Shown: positions 30,510-42,030 of the stretch, one piece after another
How positions within the stretch are numbered: position 1 is the first letter of the stretch
Layout: each line of letters begins with the position of its first letter
Assembly: GCF_002099425.1 (NCBI RefSeq)
Contig: NW_018343954.1
Coordinates: 24,203,501 to 24,267,500 of the forward strand
Direction: 5' to 3'
DNA: 64,000 bases
Source of the DNA: Phascolarctos cinereus
Lineage: Eukaryota; Chordata; Mammalia; Diprotodontia; Phascolarctidae
The notes under the pieces: generated by a model
Database searches by the model: none
Seen by the model: only the letters and a program-made list of their open reading frames with translations
Told to the model about the DNA's origin: nothing
Position numbers and translations under genes: made by a program

Positions 30510-32130
30510 TATGTTTGAAATAAATGAACTGCATGCATAATCAAAGGTAAAGCCTGGCTTGATAGCCTTTGAAAATTCAAATTTTCATCTAATTTGTATA
30601 ACTATATACCTTCCAATACTGTGGCCTCTATATCAGCAAACAACAAGACAGCATAATGAAGAGGGTTTAAAGACAAAAGAATTATTTTAAAAATAATCAA
30701 AACAACTGACACACTTGCAGGGAAAGGGAACTATAAAGAACCAACAATTTCTGCTTCCACATTAAAAAAGGGATAGAATAAAATATTAGTCCTGTTTGGA
30801 GTAGAATTGGATGTTAATGAATATTTTACAGAATTTGCTTGCATGCATTTTAATGCCCAGGATGGTAAGCAAAAGTCAACCCCTCCCAATCCCTTCAAAG
30901 ATTACAAAAGGTCAATGCAACACTTCCATAGGCAATTTGCTCCCAGTAGCTGGAATAACCAAAAAAAAAACAAAACAAAAAAAACCAATCTGCTGTTCAA
31001 AACAAGCCCACAGATTCTAAATAATGAATCACAAACAGTGACAAGTGGCCAGCCCTCATTTTTACCTTCTGGAGAAGGTTCTGCTACTGTACTTCCAAAC
31101 TTGAGGTATCCCTTGAGTCTGTGAACACAGCAGAGGAAAAATGTAGAGCAATTCAGGTGTAAAGAAAACCATAAGAAGGCAATTCTGCACTAATTCACAC
31201 TCAGTTTTTGAAAAGCATATCTTCAGTAAATTACAATGAAAGCATAACATAATTAATTACATTCCAGAAAATGTTCTACCTTAATAATGAACCTGACAGT
31301 GAAAATATATATTCTCAGAGACTTTATGAAGAAAAAGGCACAGACAGATAGAGTGGTGGCATAGCTAATTTACATGCATTATCATGACACAAATCATAAG
31401 TTTCTATTGTACCATGACAGCTGACCAACAAGATATTAATAGGTACATAAAAGGAAGTCAAGTTCATCTGAAACTCAACTGTCTTCCCCAAATAGAAGAA
31501 GTACAATTTTATTTATCTTAAAAAACTAGACATCATGGGTCCTTGGTTCCTCTAATTTCTAAGATTCTCATCTCCCTCCATTTCATAATTCTCAACAGGA
31601 AAAGTGAAGAAGGAAAGAAGAAGACTAACAAACAATTAGGTCCCTAATAACTATACTGGAGCTGAAATACTAAATAAATGATCATTACTGAGAGACCAAT
31701 AACATTTCATGGGCTCCAGACTTACTTATTTGGCTACTTCTATATACCACAAAGTGAGTTATTTAATTAAAAGAGAGTCAGCAACAGCCTGTAACTGAAA
31801 GGACATAAATTAATTCTTATCTATAGGAAAGGGTATATTCCTAATTTCTAAGTACCTTAAATTAACTTTTGTTACTTGACTAATAGAGACTCACCTTGAG
31901 CATTCTAGAATGTTTGTTTATAGAACTCTTTATTGATCAATGTGAATTCATAATTTACTTTATATATAAGAGAACTGAAGAGCTTTTTCATCAGTAGTAC
32001 CAGTAAGAACATTTGTAATATTCTGTATGTATATTCCACCCAAAAAGCAGATCTTATTCTGGGGACATAACACCACATACAACGAAATACTTTATTTATT
32101 GAAATGCTCATCTTTCAAATAAGAATATTA
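30510..32130. other. Intron, about 1.6 kb without recognised repeats
   Basis: A/T-rich single-copy-looking sequence. The 105-codon frame at 30807-31124 crosses A-runs and shows no domain. Confidence 0.5.
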
Positions 32131-32147
32131 ATGAAAAGTGTAAGAAA

Positions 32148-32296
32148 TGGGGCAGCTAGGTGGCGCGGTGGATAGAGCACCAGCTCTGGAGTCAGGAGGA
32201 CCTGAGTTCAAATCTGACCTTAGACACTTGACACTTAACTAGCTGTATGACCCTGGGCAAGTCACTTACCCCCACTGCCTATCCAAAAAAAAAAAA
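32148..32296 (+). repeat. tRNA-derived marsupial SINE, full length, with target duplication
   Basis: It starts GGGGCAGCTAGGTGGCGCGGTGGATAGAG with recognisable A-box and B-box related parts (GTTCAAATCTGACC), then GACCCTGGGCAAGTCACTTACCCC and an A-tail. The flanks AAAAGTGTAAGAAA and AAAAGTGTATGAAA form the duplication. It is the best-preserved SINE in the window and recent relative to the MIR copies. Confidence 0.95.
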
Positions 32297-32413
32297 GTGT
32301 ATGAAAGCCAAAATGTTAACAAAACAGCAGCTACACATAACAAGCATTAATTCTTTCTTAATATGCCACACAATGTTACCTTTTCCCCAGCTATGAAAAT
32401 AGTTAACCCCATC

Positions 32414-32415
<2 letters not shown>

Positions 32416-32480
<65 letters not shown>
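32416..32480. repeat. (AC)n microsatellite
   Basis: About 28 uninterrupted AC units ending in ATATATACATG. It produces the CVCVCV frames on the minus strand, which are not genes. Confidence 0.98.
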
Positions 32481-32481
<1 letters not shown>

Positions 32482-32734
32482 CATGCAGTAAAAATTCCAG
32501 TGCATCCAAGACAAAGAAGTTCTTCACAACAAGGTTGTTTGCAAGTTCCAGATGACGACCCAAAGTAATAGATCCTGTTGATCTGGTAATGATAAATTCT
32601 CAAAAATAACATGACAGAGTACTTTCATTTGTTCCATATCCACCTAACAGACAGAAAAATGCCATATTATATACTATTTTAAACCACTGCTAAGAAGGGG
32701 AGAGCTGACTTAAGTGATCTGGGCTCCACCATAA

Positions 32735-32935
32735 GGAAACAGCACAGCGCGATGAAAGAGCTGGCTGGATGTAAAAACAGAGAATCCAGACTCAAAGGTT
32801 AGTTATTCCACTTACTGTACAACCCTGGGAAAGTCACTAAAGTTTTCTAGGCCTCAATTTTCTCAGCTAAAAAATGAAAGGCTTGGCCTAGATAGGCCTC
32901 AAGATTTTTTCCACCTATAACTCCACAATCCCTAT
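32735..32935 (+). repeat. MIR-type CORE-SINE
   Basis: AACAGCACAGCGCGATGAAAGAG, CAACCCTGGGAAAGTCACTAAAG, CCTCAATTTTCTCAGCTAAAAAATGAAAGG and the 3' CACCTATAACTCCACAATCC. Confidence 0.8.
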
Positions 32936-33357
32936 CATCCTTTTGACATCATGCAGCAACAACCTCAAATTTGCTCATCCCTTCCAACCACACGAGAAAT
33001 AAATCAACTTAACTGAAGAAAGAACATTATAAAAACCCCCAAACAAAAAAAGAAGTATGAGATGTCTTTATCACATTCTTTGTGGTGATTAAACAAAGTT
33101 GATCTCAGAAGGCCTTATCTGTAATATTATGCTTGCCTCTCTAGAACATTTTTGTCCTCAAAGTATTAGAAATAGCAAAACTTACTAAAGTTGTAAATGA
33201 AAATTTCTAAATAAGAGAAACAGCGATGAAAACATAATATTCAGAAATTCTAAAGTCACTATCACTGTTAATCTATTTCTCTACAAGACTGTATTTTCAT
33301 TTTACTTACGAAATAAGAGACATAAAATTTAGGGACTAGACCTGTGATTTCACTGTT
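32936..33357. other. Intron, nothing recognised
   Basis: A/T-rich spacer. Confidence 0.4.
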
Positions 33358-33545
33358 AGTGGGAACTCTCACATAAAGAAAACTCCCTTTACAACGCAGG
33401 TTGGTGCCCTCTCTGCAACTCACAGTCTTAAGAGGGTTACCTAAAGCACTGAGACTTACCCAGGGTAAGAAGCAAGTATGTCTTAGAGGCAGGATTTGAA
33501 TTCAGGTCTTCCTGGCTATCAGGTCAGCTTTTATCTATTCTGTTC
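33358..33545 (-). repeat. THER-type CORE-SINE
   Basis: CCCTTTACAACGCAGGTTGGTGCCC, then GACTTACCCAGGGTAAGAAG, CTTAGAGGCAGGATTTGAATTCAGG: a reversed SINE with the THER-type 3' half. Confidence 0.75.
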
Positions 33546-33621
33546 TAAAATCTTTCATGGAAACTTCTGTGCGTGTGCATGTCAAATTTCAAAGGGCCTA
33601 CTAAATTATTTTTAACATTGT

Positions 33622-33766
33622 TTCATCCAACAAACATTTCTTAAGGTCCTCCTATGTGCCATGCACTGTTTCTGGTGATGGAGGTAGAGAAACCAAAACA
33701 TAACTGTCCCTGCCTTCAAGGAGCATAAATTCTACTGAAGGAAACAACACATACATAAAGGGTAGG
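33622..33766 (-). mobile_element. L2 LINE 3' end
   Basis: CATCCAACAAACATTTCTTAAGG, CTATGTGCCATGCACTGTTTCTGG, CTGCCTTCAAGGAGCATAAATTCTA, the reversed L2 terminus. Confidence 0.85.
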
Positions 33767-33850
33767 TAGGCAGTCGGGTAGGTAGGTGGGTGGGTGGATG
33801 GATGGGATGGATGGATGGATGGATGGATGGATGGATGGATGGATGGATGG
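33767..33850. repeat. (GGTA)/(GGTG)/(GGAT)n microsatellite
   Basis: GGTAGGTAGGCAGTCGGGTA grades into GGTGGGTGGG and then about 14 GGAT units. It lies directly at the inner edge of the L2 3' fragment. Frames through it (IHPSIHPS) are artefacts. Confidence 0.97.
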
Positions 33851-34089
33851 ATTCAATGAATGAACAAATGAATACAAAATGTAAGGGCTGGGTCAAAATC
33901 AACCTATCCCATTTAGCCCCAAAACATTTATCCAGCAGGAATACCTCTCTAGTGCTTAGTGCTGATATATTTCTGATATGAAAATACATCTCAGTCAATC
34001 AATCATCCATCAAATACTTATAGGTTAAGTGTGAAAAATCCTTGAAAGCTATTAGATAAACTGCAGTGCTACTGCACAACTTCTGTTGT

Positions 34090-34300
34090 GCTGTTCGTCC
34101 TTTGTTTTCAAAGAGGACCAGTGACATCACAGGGCGTTCTGACTTGTGCATGAATTGGATTTAAGTGAGGCAGTTTCACCCTCTTTCAGTCATCAAAGTC
34201 CAGTGGTAAGACAAAAGTCAGGATGGATGACCTTTGAGTCTTCGATGTCTGACCAAGCTCTAAGTACTCCAAAGCACCTGTCTTAGCCACCTTACGGGTA
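34090..34300. mobile_element. Uncharacterised marsupial repeat, partial copy
   Basis: GTTCGTCCTTTGTTTTCAAAGAGGACC, GACATCACAGGG, TGAATTGGATTTAAGTGAGGC, GTCCAGTGGTAAGACAAAAGTCAGGATG. It shares its backbone and order with the flanked insertion at 15801-16105. The end is not defined here. Confidence 0.65.
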
Positions 34301-34892
34301 AGGGATATGGCAAAAGCCAGTGGAGAGGTGTATAAAACCAGAGAGACAGTTCAGAACCTAAGAGATTCAAGCAAGCAAGAAGATATCAGACTTTCCCTTC
34401 TGCTTGACCAAAGACCACTCTAATTCTGTAAGTCCAGCTGGTTTCACATGCTCCCATCTGCCTAGTAGTATCCCTAGAACAGCTGACAGTACTGATAGCT
34501 TTAAGAGCCAAAGATAAACTCTACACAGATTCATAGCTCTACAAAGAGCTCAGGAGAAGACTACACCATATATAAGAAAAAAACACCTTAAAGACTTCTG
34601 GGAACTATTATCCCTTTCTTAAAAATATGCTCTCTAAGCTTAAGACTACTCTCCCCTGGAAACTGCATGTACTGGAGAGTACGTCACAGATCTTGGGAGG
34701 AGGAAAGGAAGATATTTTGTACAAACTGTTTTTATAATACCACCTCAGTAAAATATCCTTTTCTAAAAAACCATTTAAATCTGGCTTAGTGATATTACTC
34801 ACTTATCATGAGAGGAAAGCCATTAGTAGGGGCTTCTGAAATTTATATGATTAGTAAGACACCCACATACACATAGTCAGGAATACCCTTGA
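34301..34892. other. Intron, unassigned
   Basis: CACCTCAGTAAAATATCCTTTTCTAAAA near 34741 recurs with few changes near 35203. This hints at two pieces of one unidentified repeat. See the rejected list. Confidence 0.35.
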
Positions 34893-35046
34893 CACGGGGA
34901 GGTGGGGGAAGACCTGTGCCCAAGTTTTACAGAACAAATCCTTTATTGACGGGATTTGTTCTAAGAAGTTTGAATTCAGTCAAAGAATCACACTTGAGGA
35001 CCTAGAGGGCCCGTGCGGCCTCAAGGCTGCAGGTTCCCCAACCCTG
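34893..35046. mobile_element. hAT-type foldback miniature element, left arm shortened
   Basis: The left end CGGGGAGGTGGGGGAAGACCTG pairs with the right end CAGGTTCCCCAACCCTG. Inside is the hairpin ACAGAACAAATCC...GGATTTGTTCT, then CAGTCAAAGAATCACACTTGAGGACCTAGAGG. The same inner text occurs at 49192-49346. The left arm between end and hairpin is deleted. Confidence 0.75.
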
Positions 35047-35249
35047 CCCTAAGAGACCCTAGAAACCATGATCTGGGGACTCCACTCCTCACTAGCAGTA
35101 AAGGTTGAAAGAGTAGATCCAGAGTATGCCCTACAAAAATAATTTGAGAGATGGCACTAGCAAATAGCAGGGATAGGAAAGGCTGACTGTTCTAACTATA
35201 CTACCTCAGTAAAATACCCCTTTCTAAAAGCTTAGTAAGCTGGAGGTGG

Positions 35250-35480
35250 TCAGATTTAAAGGAAGCTAAGGATTCTAAGAGAAAGGAACATATTCTAGTC
35301 AGTAGGACAGCCTGTGCAAAATCACAGCTATGGAAAGTCACGTATGTACAACAGTCAACAGGACAGATTGGACAGCAGAATGTGGGATGGAAAGAAATAT
35401 ATAGTAAATCTAGCAAGGCAGATTGATGTCAGACTGTGAAGGGATTTAATCATACAGATAAGGAATATCATCTACCTGAA
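35250..35480 (-). mobile_element. L2 LINE fragment
   Basis: GGATTCTAAGAGAAAGGAACATATTC, GGACAGCCTGTGCAAAATCAC, AAGGCAGATTGATGTCAGACTGTGAAGGGATTTAAT follow the reversed L2 3' UTR/ORF2 junction order. Confidence 0.65.
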
Positions 35481-35869
35481 ATATGCTAGAGATAGAGCAG
35501 CAGATAACTTCTTGGCTTGTTTTACATCTTACTCTTTTACAACAGAAAAGAAAAGTGTTTTATCATGCTACCTTCAGAGTAAAAAGAAAAATTAAGGACT
35601 GGAGAGACTTAGTATTTGGAAGACAATCATGTACTACTAAGAAAAACAAGGTGAAAGCAGAGATATTCAATCCCTAATTAATTGGTATGCTTTCATCTTC
35701 ACCAACAAGGAAAAAAATCTTCCAACAGGAAAATGAAGAAAATTCGTGAAGAGGGATTTATGCCAGAAATAGGTGAAGAGCCAGTAAAAAAGTACCTAGA
35801 TCCTCTAAATGAATCCAAGTCTCCTGGACCAGATGAATAACAATTCAGGGTAGTAATATTAATACCTGA

Positions 35870-36045
35870 GAAGTGGGTGGCATTCAAAGGTTTGCAAAGT
35901 GTTTTTATATCTATAATCTTATTTGACACTCACAACTACTCTGTGGGGTTGACGGTGCAACCTAACCTCATCAGATGAAAAAATTCAAGCTCAGAAATTA
36001 AATTACTTGACCAAAAGTAATGAAAGGACTGACAGATCTAAGCAC
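35870..36045 (-). repeat. MIR-type CORE-SINE inside L3
   Basis: GGTTTGCAAAGTGTTTTTATATC, CACTCACAACTACTCTGTGGGG, ACTTGACCAAAAGTAATG, a reversed MIR with degraded box. Confidence 0.7.
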
Positions 36046-36334
36046 TGAATTGAGTGATCTTTAAGAAGAAGAATGGAAAAAAACCAGAAGACTTGAAATG
36101 GGTAGATGTTCTAATTTTCAAAAGAGAAAACCGGAGATTTTGGAAACCAGATTAGTAAACTTGATGAAAAGGGGGGAATGTTTACTAGCAAGTCTAACAG
36201 AATAATATCACTTCCTTTAAAAAAAAAAACTAGGCTACTATACAATAAATCAGGAAATGCTATAGACATAGTCTCTGTTTTAACAAAGCACCTGCAAAAT
36301 CACTCATAATATCCATCACACTTTTACCTTTTCC

Positions 36335-36560
36335 CCACTGGAAGAATGTACACCATCTTTGGAACTATCCCACACACTGATATGTGAGCTCTTCCTTTAT
36401 CTTGCCTGGATCAAGGTAGTCCTCCACCTTACTTCTCTTTACTTTGTGGCCATCTCCAAATGATACCATGATCACAACAGTATGCCTAGAGCTTAGTATA
36501 GTGTGTGGCACATATTAAGTGCTTATAAGTGTTTTATTTATCCACCTGTCATCTACCTAT
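36335..36560 (+). mobile_element. L2 LINE 3' end inside L3
   Basis: Ends with GAGCTTAGTATAGTGTGTGGCACATATTAAGTGCTTATAAGTG, an L2 tail. The upstream part is TTATCTTGCCTGGATCAAGG. Confidence 0.7.
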
Positions 36561-36884
36561 CTATCTAACCTTGTGGGAAAAATGTAGAAATCTGGCATGA
36601 ATGACAGAACAATTAGCAGGACCTGAATTAGTAAACAAAGAATATTTATCACCTTGGGAAAGGTACTCTAACAGCATTTCTACATAGCTCTATCTAGCCT
36701 AGAGATTTATCCCACATTTTTATCAGTCTTGGGTAAGGCTAGGTGGCATGCTTACCAAATATGCAGATAAGACAAGGCAGAAATATACAGCTAATACTGG
36801 AATCTAAAATAGTCTCAACAACCTATAACAAAACAAGATTAATTTTTGTTTGTTGGGTTTTGCAAATTTATCATCATACCCAAC

Positions 36885-37085
36885 ATCCAGTAACAGAAAC
36901 TCCCTACCTTTGATGTAGACTGGCAATGTGTCTATGCCTAATCATTTTAGAGAGATTCCTATGGCAGTGAGAGGTTAGGTGACTCATCTCTGGTCCTACA
37001 ATATGTGTTAGTCAAGATTTGCATTCAAGTGTTCCTGAATCCAGGGGCAGCCAGCCCCTCTATCCACTATACCAGACTTTATAGA
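36885..37085 (-). repeat. THER-type CORE-SINE inside L3
   Basis: AGAAACTCCCTACCTTTGATG, GTGAGAGGTTAGGTGACTCATC, GATTTGCATTCAAGTGTTCCTG, CTCTATCCACTATACCAG. Confidence 0.75.
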
Positions 37086-37959
37086 TTAAATTTTATAAAG
37101 ACAGATGTAAAATACTTAATTAGATCTTTTTTTTTAAGTAGCTGACAACATAATAACAGGATGAGAGAGATCTAGATTAACTATTTCTATGGAAAAAACT
37201 TTAACAGTTTTAACTGATAAAGTCAAAATGGCTACCCCCAAAGTGATAATCCTCACTTTAATGAAATTTATAACTAGAACGAATTTGACATTGGCCACAT
37301 TGTATCTACTCTATTGATCAGACCATCCTTGACCACAGTTTTCGGTTATAGGCATCAGAGAAAAACTGATAGGTGAGAATATACACCAAAGTAGGCCTAA
37401 AAAAAGGAGACTTCACATGTCTGGAACCTGTACCATATGAAGAAAAACAAAAAGAACTGGGTATGTTTAGTCTAGTAAAGATTAAGAATTGGATAGGACA
37501 TGCTAACTACCTTCAAATATTGAGATGATCTCATGGGGAAGAGACATTCTACCTATTTCTAGAGGGGAACTCCAAAATAAAGCAGCAGAATCTTGTACCA
37601 ATATTGGGGAACTTCTAGGGAATTAGGGGACTAAGAATAAAAATGACTGCCCCACAAAACAGAGATCTCTTTCAGTCAAAATTGTAAAGCAATAATAGCT
37701 GGAAGATAAATTTCTCAGAGAACCTACAGAACCAATTTGTGCATAATGTATAAGACTAACCTAGATAACCTCTAATATCCTATCTAAATATGAAATTTGA
37801 AATATGGCCTACTACTATAAAAATAAAAAAGATGGTAGGATATTACTCCTGCCCAAAACTTCACAACATTTTGTCTGCACGCTGTCATCTACACTGTGGT
37901 TTTAGGATACATCCTTCTGGATACTAATATTGCCAGGGAAAAATTAATTTTTTTAATTA

Positions 37960-38985
37960 GTGAAACTCTCAGAGGGAAGCCACTAAGATTTAAGAAGACT
38001 GGGAAAGGTTTCTTGAAGAAGATGGGACTTTAGCTAAGATCAGAAGGAAGCCAAGAAAGCAAGAAGACATAGATGAGAAAGATGAGTTTCTCAGGCATAG
38101 GGAAGAGCTAGTGAATATATTCATATTCTGGGTTAGGAAATGGAGTGCTCTGTGTAATAAAAAGCAAGAAGGTCAGTGTCACTAAATCACAGAGTATGTA
38201 AGGAGAAATAAATTGTAAGAAAACGGGAAAGGTAGAAGGGGCCAGGTTGTAAAGGTCTCTGAATGACAAAGGATTTTATATTTGATTTTAAAGGTGACAG
38301 GAAGCCACTGAAGTTTACTGACATGGAGGGTAACATGCAGTTTCTGGAAGATCACTTGATTGGAGAAACTTGAGGAAGGGAGATCAACCAGAAGGCTACA
38401 GTCCATCTCTGAGATAATGACAGCCTAGGGTGGTAGTAGTGTCAGAGGAGAGAATGAGGCACATGCAAAAGATGTTACAAAGGCAGAAATAAAAGAATTT
38501 GACAACTGATTGGGGCTGACAGAGAGTAAACAGTCTAAGATGACACCTAGTCGAGAGGCTGGATGATTGGGAGAACAGTGAGACCCTCAACAGTAATCTG
38601 GAAGTTTGGAAGACGGGAGGGTTTAGTTCAATTTGAGACATTCAGATCGAGATGTCCAAAAAGCAAGTGAAGTTGCAAGTCTGAAGATCAGGAGAAAGGT
38701 AAGGGCTGGATAAATGAATTTGAGAATCATCAACACAGAGATGATAATTAAATCCATGGGAGTTGATGAGATCACCAAGCAAAATAAAATAGAAGGAAAA
38801 GAGAAGACAGTTCAGGACAGAGCCTCGAGGGACATCAAAGATCAAATTCTCAAGAAACCTAACCATAAAAGGGAAGAAAGATATAGCATGATAGCAAGCA
38901 GGGATGGATGGATCAAGTAAGGATTTTTTGAAGGTAGGGAAGGATGTTTATAAGCAGTGGGGAAGCAGCCAGTAGACAGGGTAAA
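37960..38985 (-). mobile_element. L2 LINE, ORF2 region
   Basis: In reverse it contains the L2 ORF2 text (GGCCAGGTTGTAAAGGTCTCTGAATG, TTGAGAATCATCAACACAGAGATG, GGGATGGATGGATCAAGTAAGGATTTTTTG). The minus frame 38642-38866 reads [24 protein letters not shown], then [16 protein letters not shown]. This corresponds to the RT motif GVPQGSVLGPLLFSLY and the YADDTQ active-site box, here VDDSQ. The ORF is broken elsewhere. Confidence 0.9.
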
Positions 38986-39800
38986 TTGGAACACTGTGCC
39001 AGGTGCTGCCTATACAGACAAAAATTAAATAGTTCCTACCCTAAAAGCATCTTAATTCTGTTAAGGTAGATAACAGGTAGATAAATGAGTATACATGAAA
39101 TACCAAAGATAAATTCAAAAGGGTTTTTTATTGCTTTTGATAGAGAGGGAATCAGTATTTGGAAGGATTAGGAATAGTTTTTTATAGAAAATGGAGTTTG
39201 AGTAGAATTTTGAAAGAAACACAAGGTTCCAAGAAGTTAAGGAAGAAGTGCATTCCAGGCATGAAGAATGGAAATAAGTTGTGTATAAAGAGACGGGAGA
39301 GGCTTATTTTGGCTGGACCACAGATTACCAAAAGGAGAATAGTGAATGATAATGTTAGATAAGGAGGAACTAGAGTGTGAAGGACTACAAAAACCAAAGA
39401 GAAGAATTTATATTTGATCCTAAAGGCAACAGAGCACTCCTGGAGTTTATGGAGTAGAGAAGTGACATATATTCAATTTTTAAAAAATTGTTTTGATGGC
39501 TGTGTGGAAGATGCAATGGAGAAGGGAAGACTTAAGGCAGGGAGATGAATAGGATACTACTGCAAGAGACCAGACAAGAGGTAATGAGGGCCTGAACAAA
39601 GGTGAAGGCTCTGTGAGGGAAGGAATCCAATGTGAGAGAGGTTGCTGAGGTAGAAACAACAAGATTTAGCAACTGACTGAACAAGTGTGGTGACAGAGAG
39701 GTCAGACCAAGTATAAGAACACAGGATGCAAAGCAGTGTGATTTGGCCATGAAGGAATAACCAGTAACCTGGAGTCAAGTTGCAAAGGCCTGGCTTTCAC
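38986..39800 (-). mobile_element. L2 LINE, second copy in tandem orientation
   Basis: It restarts at the 3' end side (AACACTGTGCCAGGTGCTGCC), then GAATAGTTTTTTATAGAAAATGG, AGTGCATTCCAGGCATGAAG, AGACTTAAGGCAGGGAGATG, GAGGTAATGAGGGCCTGAACAAAGG, GTAGAAACAACAAGATTTAGCAACTG. It is independent of the preceding L2 because the 3' UTR occurs again. Confidence 0.85.
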
Positions 39801-40520
39801 AGTCTGTCTTCTAACTCTCTAATTCTGCTTGGAGATCAGAAGTCTATGTAGCCTCATGTCTGAATATGCTCTGCTAGGTATAGGAAGGATAATTCACTAT
39901 AATCCTTTTACAAAGATAATTATATGCTTCACTTCTTTAGGATTATTGTTAAAAATAGAAGGACCAGGGATGTGTCAAGTGACAAGGAAATATATATGCA
40001 TATATATGACAAGTTCACTTTTCTCTATGATGAAAGTACAAGCAGCTGCATCTTTCATTTCCCACAATGCCTAGCAGCAATTACACACACAATTCAATAT
40101 GTACTTATTTGTGGTTCTACTGACTCTACATTCATATGGTTGGAATTTTCAGGTTTTTTTCCTAGTAGTACTCAACATTTCCTTGCTTTTATAACTAAGA
40201 ACATACTCTTTCAACACAACTGATAAGTGTTGGAATGCGATTATAGAAGCACAGAGAGTTAGATATCTCTGAATAGTGATCAACTCTACGGCCCTAGCTT
40301 TAGCAGTATCATTTTCTAAGCAAATGAACTAACTAGCCATTCACCTGTATTTAATATAATATTTATCAAAAGAGAGGGAAGCTATTTTCATATAAGATTC
40401 CGCTTTCATTTAGGACCACATTTTATCACAAACAAAAATCTATTTTAGAGAATAGTAGTTGCCATAATCTTCCTAAAGGTTAAAAATTTAACAACAAATT
40501 ATCAGGAACTTATTCTTTAT
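39801..40520. other. Intron, nothing recognised
   Basis: No repeat or coding pattern that I can name. Overlapping open frames are short and lack domains. Confidence 0.45.
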
Positions 40521-40524
40521 ACCC

Positions 40525-40745
40525 AAGAGGAAGCATAATACAATAGTAATAGTCAGAACACTTGGATTCTAGTCTTGGTCATACCACTCAAACAATCCTT
40601 TAACGAATAACAAAATGTTAACTTCATCTGCCCTAAATTTCTCACAAGTTTGTTGTGTGGACCCAATAAGTTAACAGATATGAAAGTACACTGTCAATCA
40701 TAAAGCAATATTTAAATGTGAGGAATCATCATTGTATTTAACCTA
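40525..40745 (+). repeat. MIR-type CORE-SINE
   Basis: AGAGGAAGCATAATACAATAG, CACTTGGATTCTAGTCTTGGTC, CTCACAAGTTTGTTGTGTGGACC, a diverged plus-strand copy. Confidence 0.65.
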
Positions 40746-40869
40746 AATTTCCTCTGATAAAATGTGAACTCATCTGCTCTTGTTATCTTCAAAGGCAACA
40801 GAGAAGACTTGATCTCAGGATTAGCTCTCTAGATAAGACACTTTTATTTGCTTGAAAACTAGTTTTAAA

Positions 40870-41465
40870 TTTAACCATATCCTTTTCTTCTCCCCACATG
40901 AGTAACTCAAATCCTTTATATCTCCCCCTAAAAAAGTGATAATTTAATAGCACTTTTCTACACTTTCTCCAAGACTGGTATAGCCCTCTTTAGTTCTGAA
41001 GCCCAGAAATGTGTACAATGTTTTTTAAAAAAAAAAAGCATCAAACTAGAATACTGTAGGGAAGATTACTAGCTCTTATGAATACTGTGTTGCATATTCA
41101 TTCTACTACTCAATATTCTTACTAACAAAGCACAGTATTAATGAATTAGTGTGTTTTTCACTGTGAAACCTAAAATCTTCTCAGCCATTCTCGTACATAA
41201 TTCTTTCCACTGCCATTTTTCATGGGTACACTGTTATTTTTAATTTACTTCTCACATTTATCAAAATCATTTTGAATTCTAATATGACATTCCAATATAG
41301 CTCACTTTCACTGAACTGTTGTCATCTGCAAACCAAACAAGTAAACTTTCTTGTGGTGATGGAAATAACATTCAGTATAATACAAATGTTAAATTATGAA
41401 CCAATACAAGCATACCTTTCACTTCTCCCCAGTTGACAATTATCCAACAATAAACAATCTCTAAG
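40870..41465 (-). mobile_element. L3/CR1 LINE fragment
   Basis: Reversed CR1-clade text: CTACACTTTCTCCAAGACTGG, CACATTTATCAAAATCATTTTGAATTC, CTGTTGTCATCTGCAAACC. It is old. Confidence 0.6.
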
Positions 41466-41467
41466 AT

Positions 41468-41672
41468 CAGAGGTTCTTAATGTTCTTAGGGTCATGAGCC
41501 CCTCAGGCAATCTGGTGGAGTTTATGGACCCCTTCTCATAATAACATTTTAAAATACATAAGATTAAGGAAAATAAAGATGTAACTTTTCCCCTTGCCAG
41601 TTAAAAGGTTCCCCTGAAATATTAACAATGAACCACTTCAGGGTCTATAGACCCCAAGTTAAAAACTCCTTC
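41468..41672. mobile_element. hAT-type miniature DNA transposon, both ends present
   Basis: The left end GAGGTTCTTAATGTTCTTAGGGTCATGAGCCCC matches the reversed right end (GACCCCAAGTTAAAAACTCCTTC). About 205 bases, non-autonomous. Confidence 0.7.
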
Positions 41673-41756
41673 TTAAGATTGAGATTTCCATAAAGATATG
41701 TAATGATCTAATTAGTTTCACATTTTCCCATTTTCTTGTTGAATTTTTGATGTAGG

Positions 41757-42030
41757 AGACAGCCAGAAAGTGTAATGGATAGAGCACTGGGCCTGGAGTT
41801 GGCAAAATCTCAGTTCAAATTCACTTTCAGACACTTAGTAGCTGCATGAGCCTGTTTATATCTGTTTGCCTCTGTTTCCTCATCTATAAAAAGGAAATAA
41901 TAATAGCACCTGCCTCTCAGGATTGTTGTGAGGAATAAGATACATGTAAAGCATTTCAGCAGACTTTAAAGAACTATATAAACTTAGCTATTATTATTAA
42001 TATTATTATCATCATCATTATTATCTAAGA
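41757..42030 (+). repeat. CORE-SINE followed by an (ATT)n run
   Basis: The head GACAGCCAGAAAGTGTAATGGATAGAGC, then TCAGTTCAAATTCACTTTCAGACACTTAGTAGC, TTGCCTCTGTTTCCTCATCTATAAAAAGG and the 3' end AACTTAGCTATTATTATTAA expanding into ATT/ATC triplets. Confidence 0.85.

Larger units (their letters stand above)
35530..37800 (+). mobile_element. L3/CR1 LINE, long ORF2 part to 3' end, with three insertions
   Basis: In order: a frame with EEPVKKYLDPLNESKSPGPDE (35770-35840), CR1-like (YKSMGPDGIHPRVLREL in birds); PEDWK-like text near 36085; GAAATGCTATAGACATAGTCTC near 36255; GGTGGCATGCTTACCAAATATGCAGATAA near 36742 (RT active-site region); CTGTACCATATGAAGAAAAACAAAAAGAAC near 37427; and a 3' end near 37800. 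It is interrupted by a SINE (35870-36045), an L2 tail (36335-36560) and a second SINE (36885-37085). It is the largest L3 copy here and has many stops. Confidence 0.8.

Noticed and set aside
32279-32612. Minus-strand frames with long CV repeats
   Set aside because: Produced by the (AC)n microsatellite at 32416-32480.
33732-33998. Frames with IHPS or GWMD repeats on opposite strands
   Set aside because: Produced by the GGAT microsatellite.
34660-35240. Two pieces sharing a 'cctcagtaaaataYccYtttctaaaa' string, possibly scraps of a retroviral long terminal repeat
   Set aside because: Only about 30 bases are shared, and I see no paired ends or internal region, so I do not call an LTR element. 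A repeat-library search of 34560-34890 and 35047-35250 would settle it.
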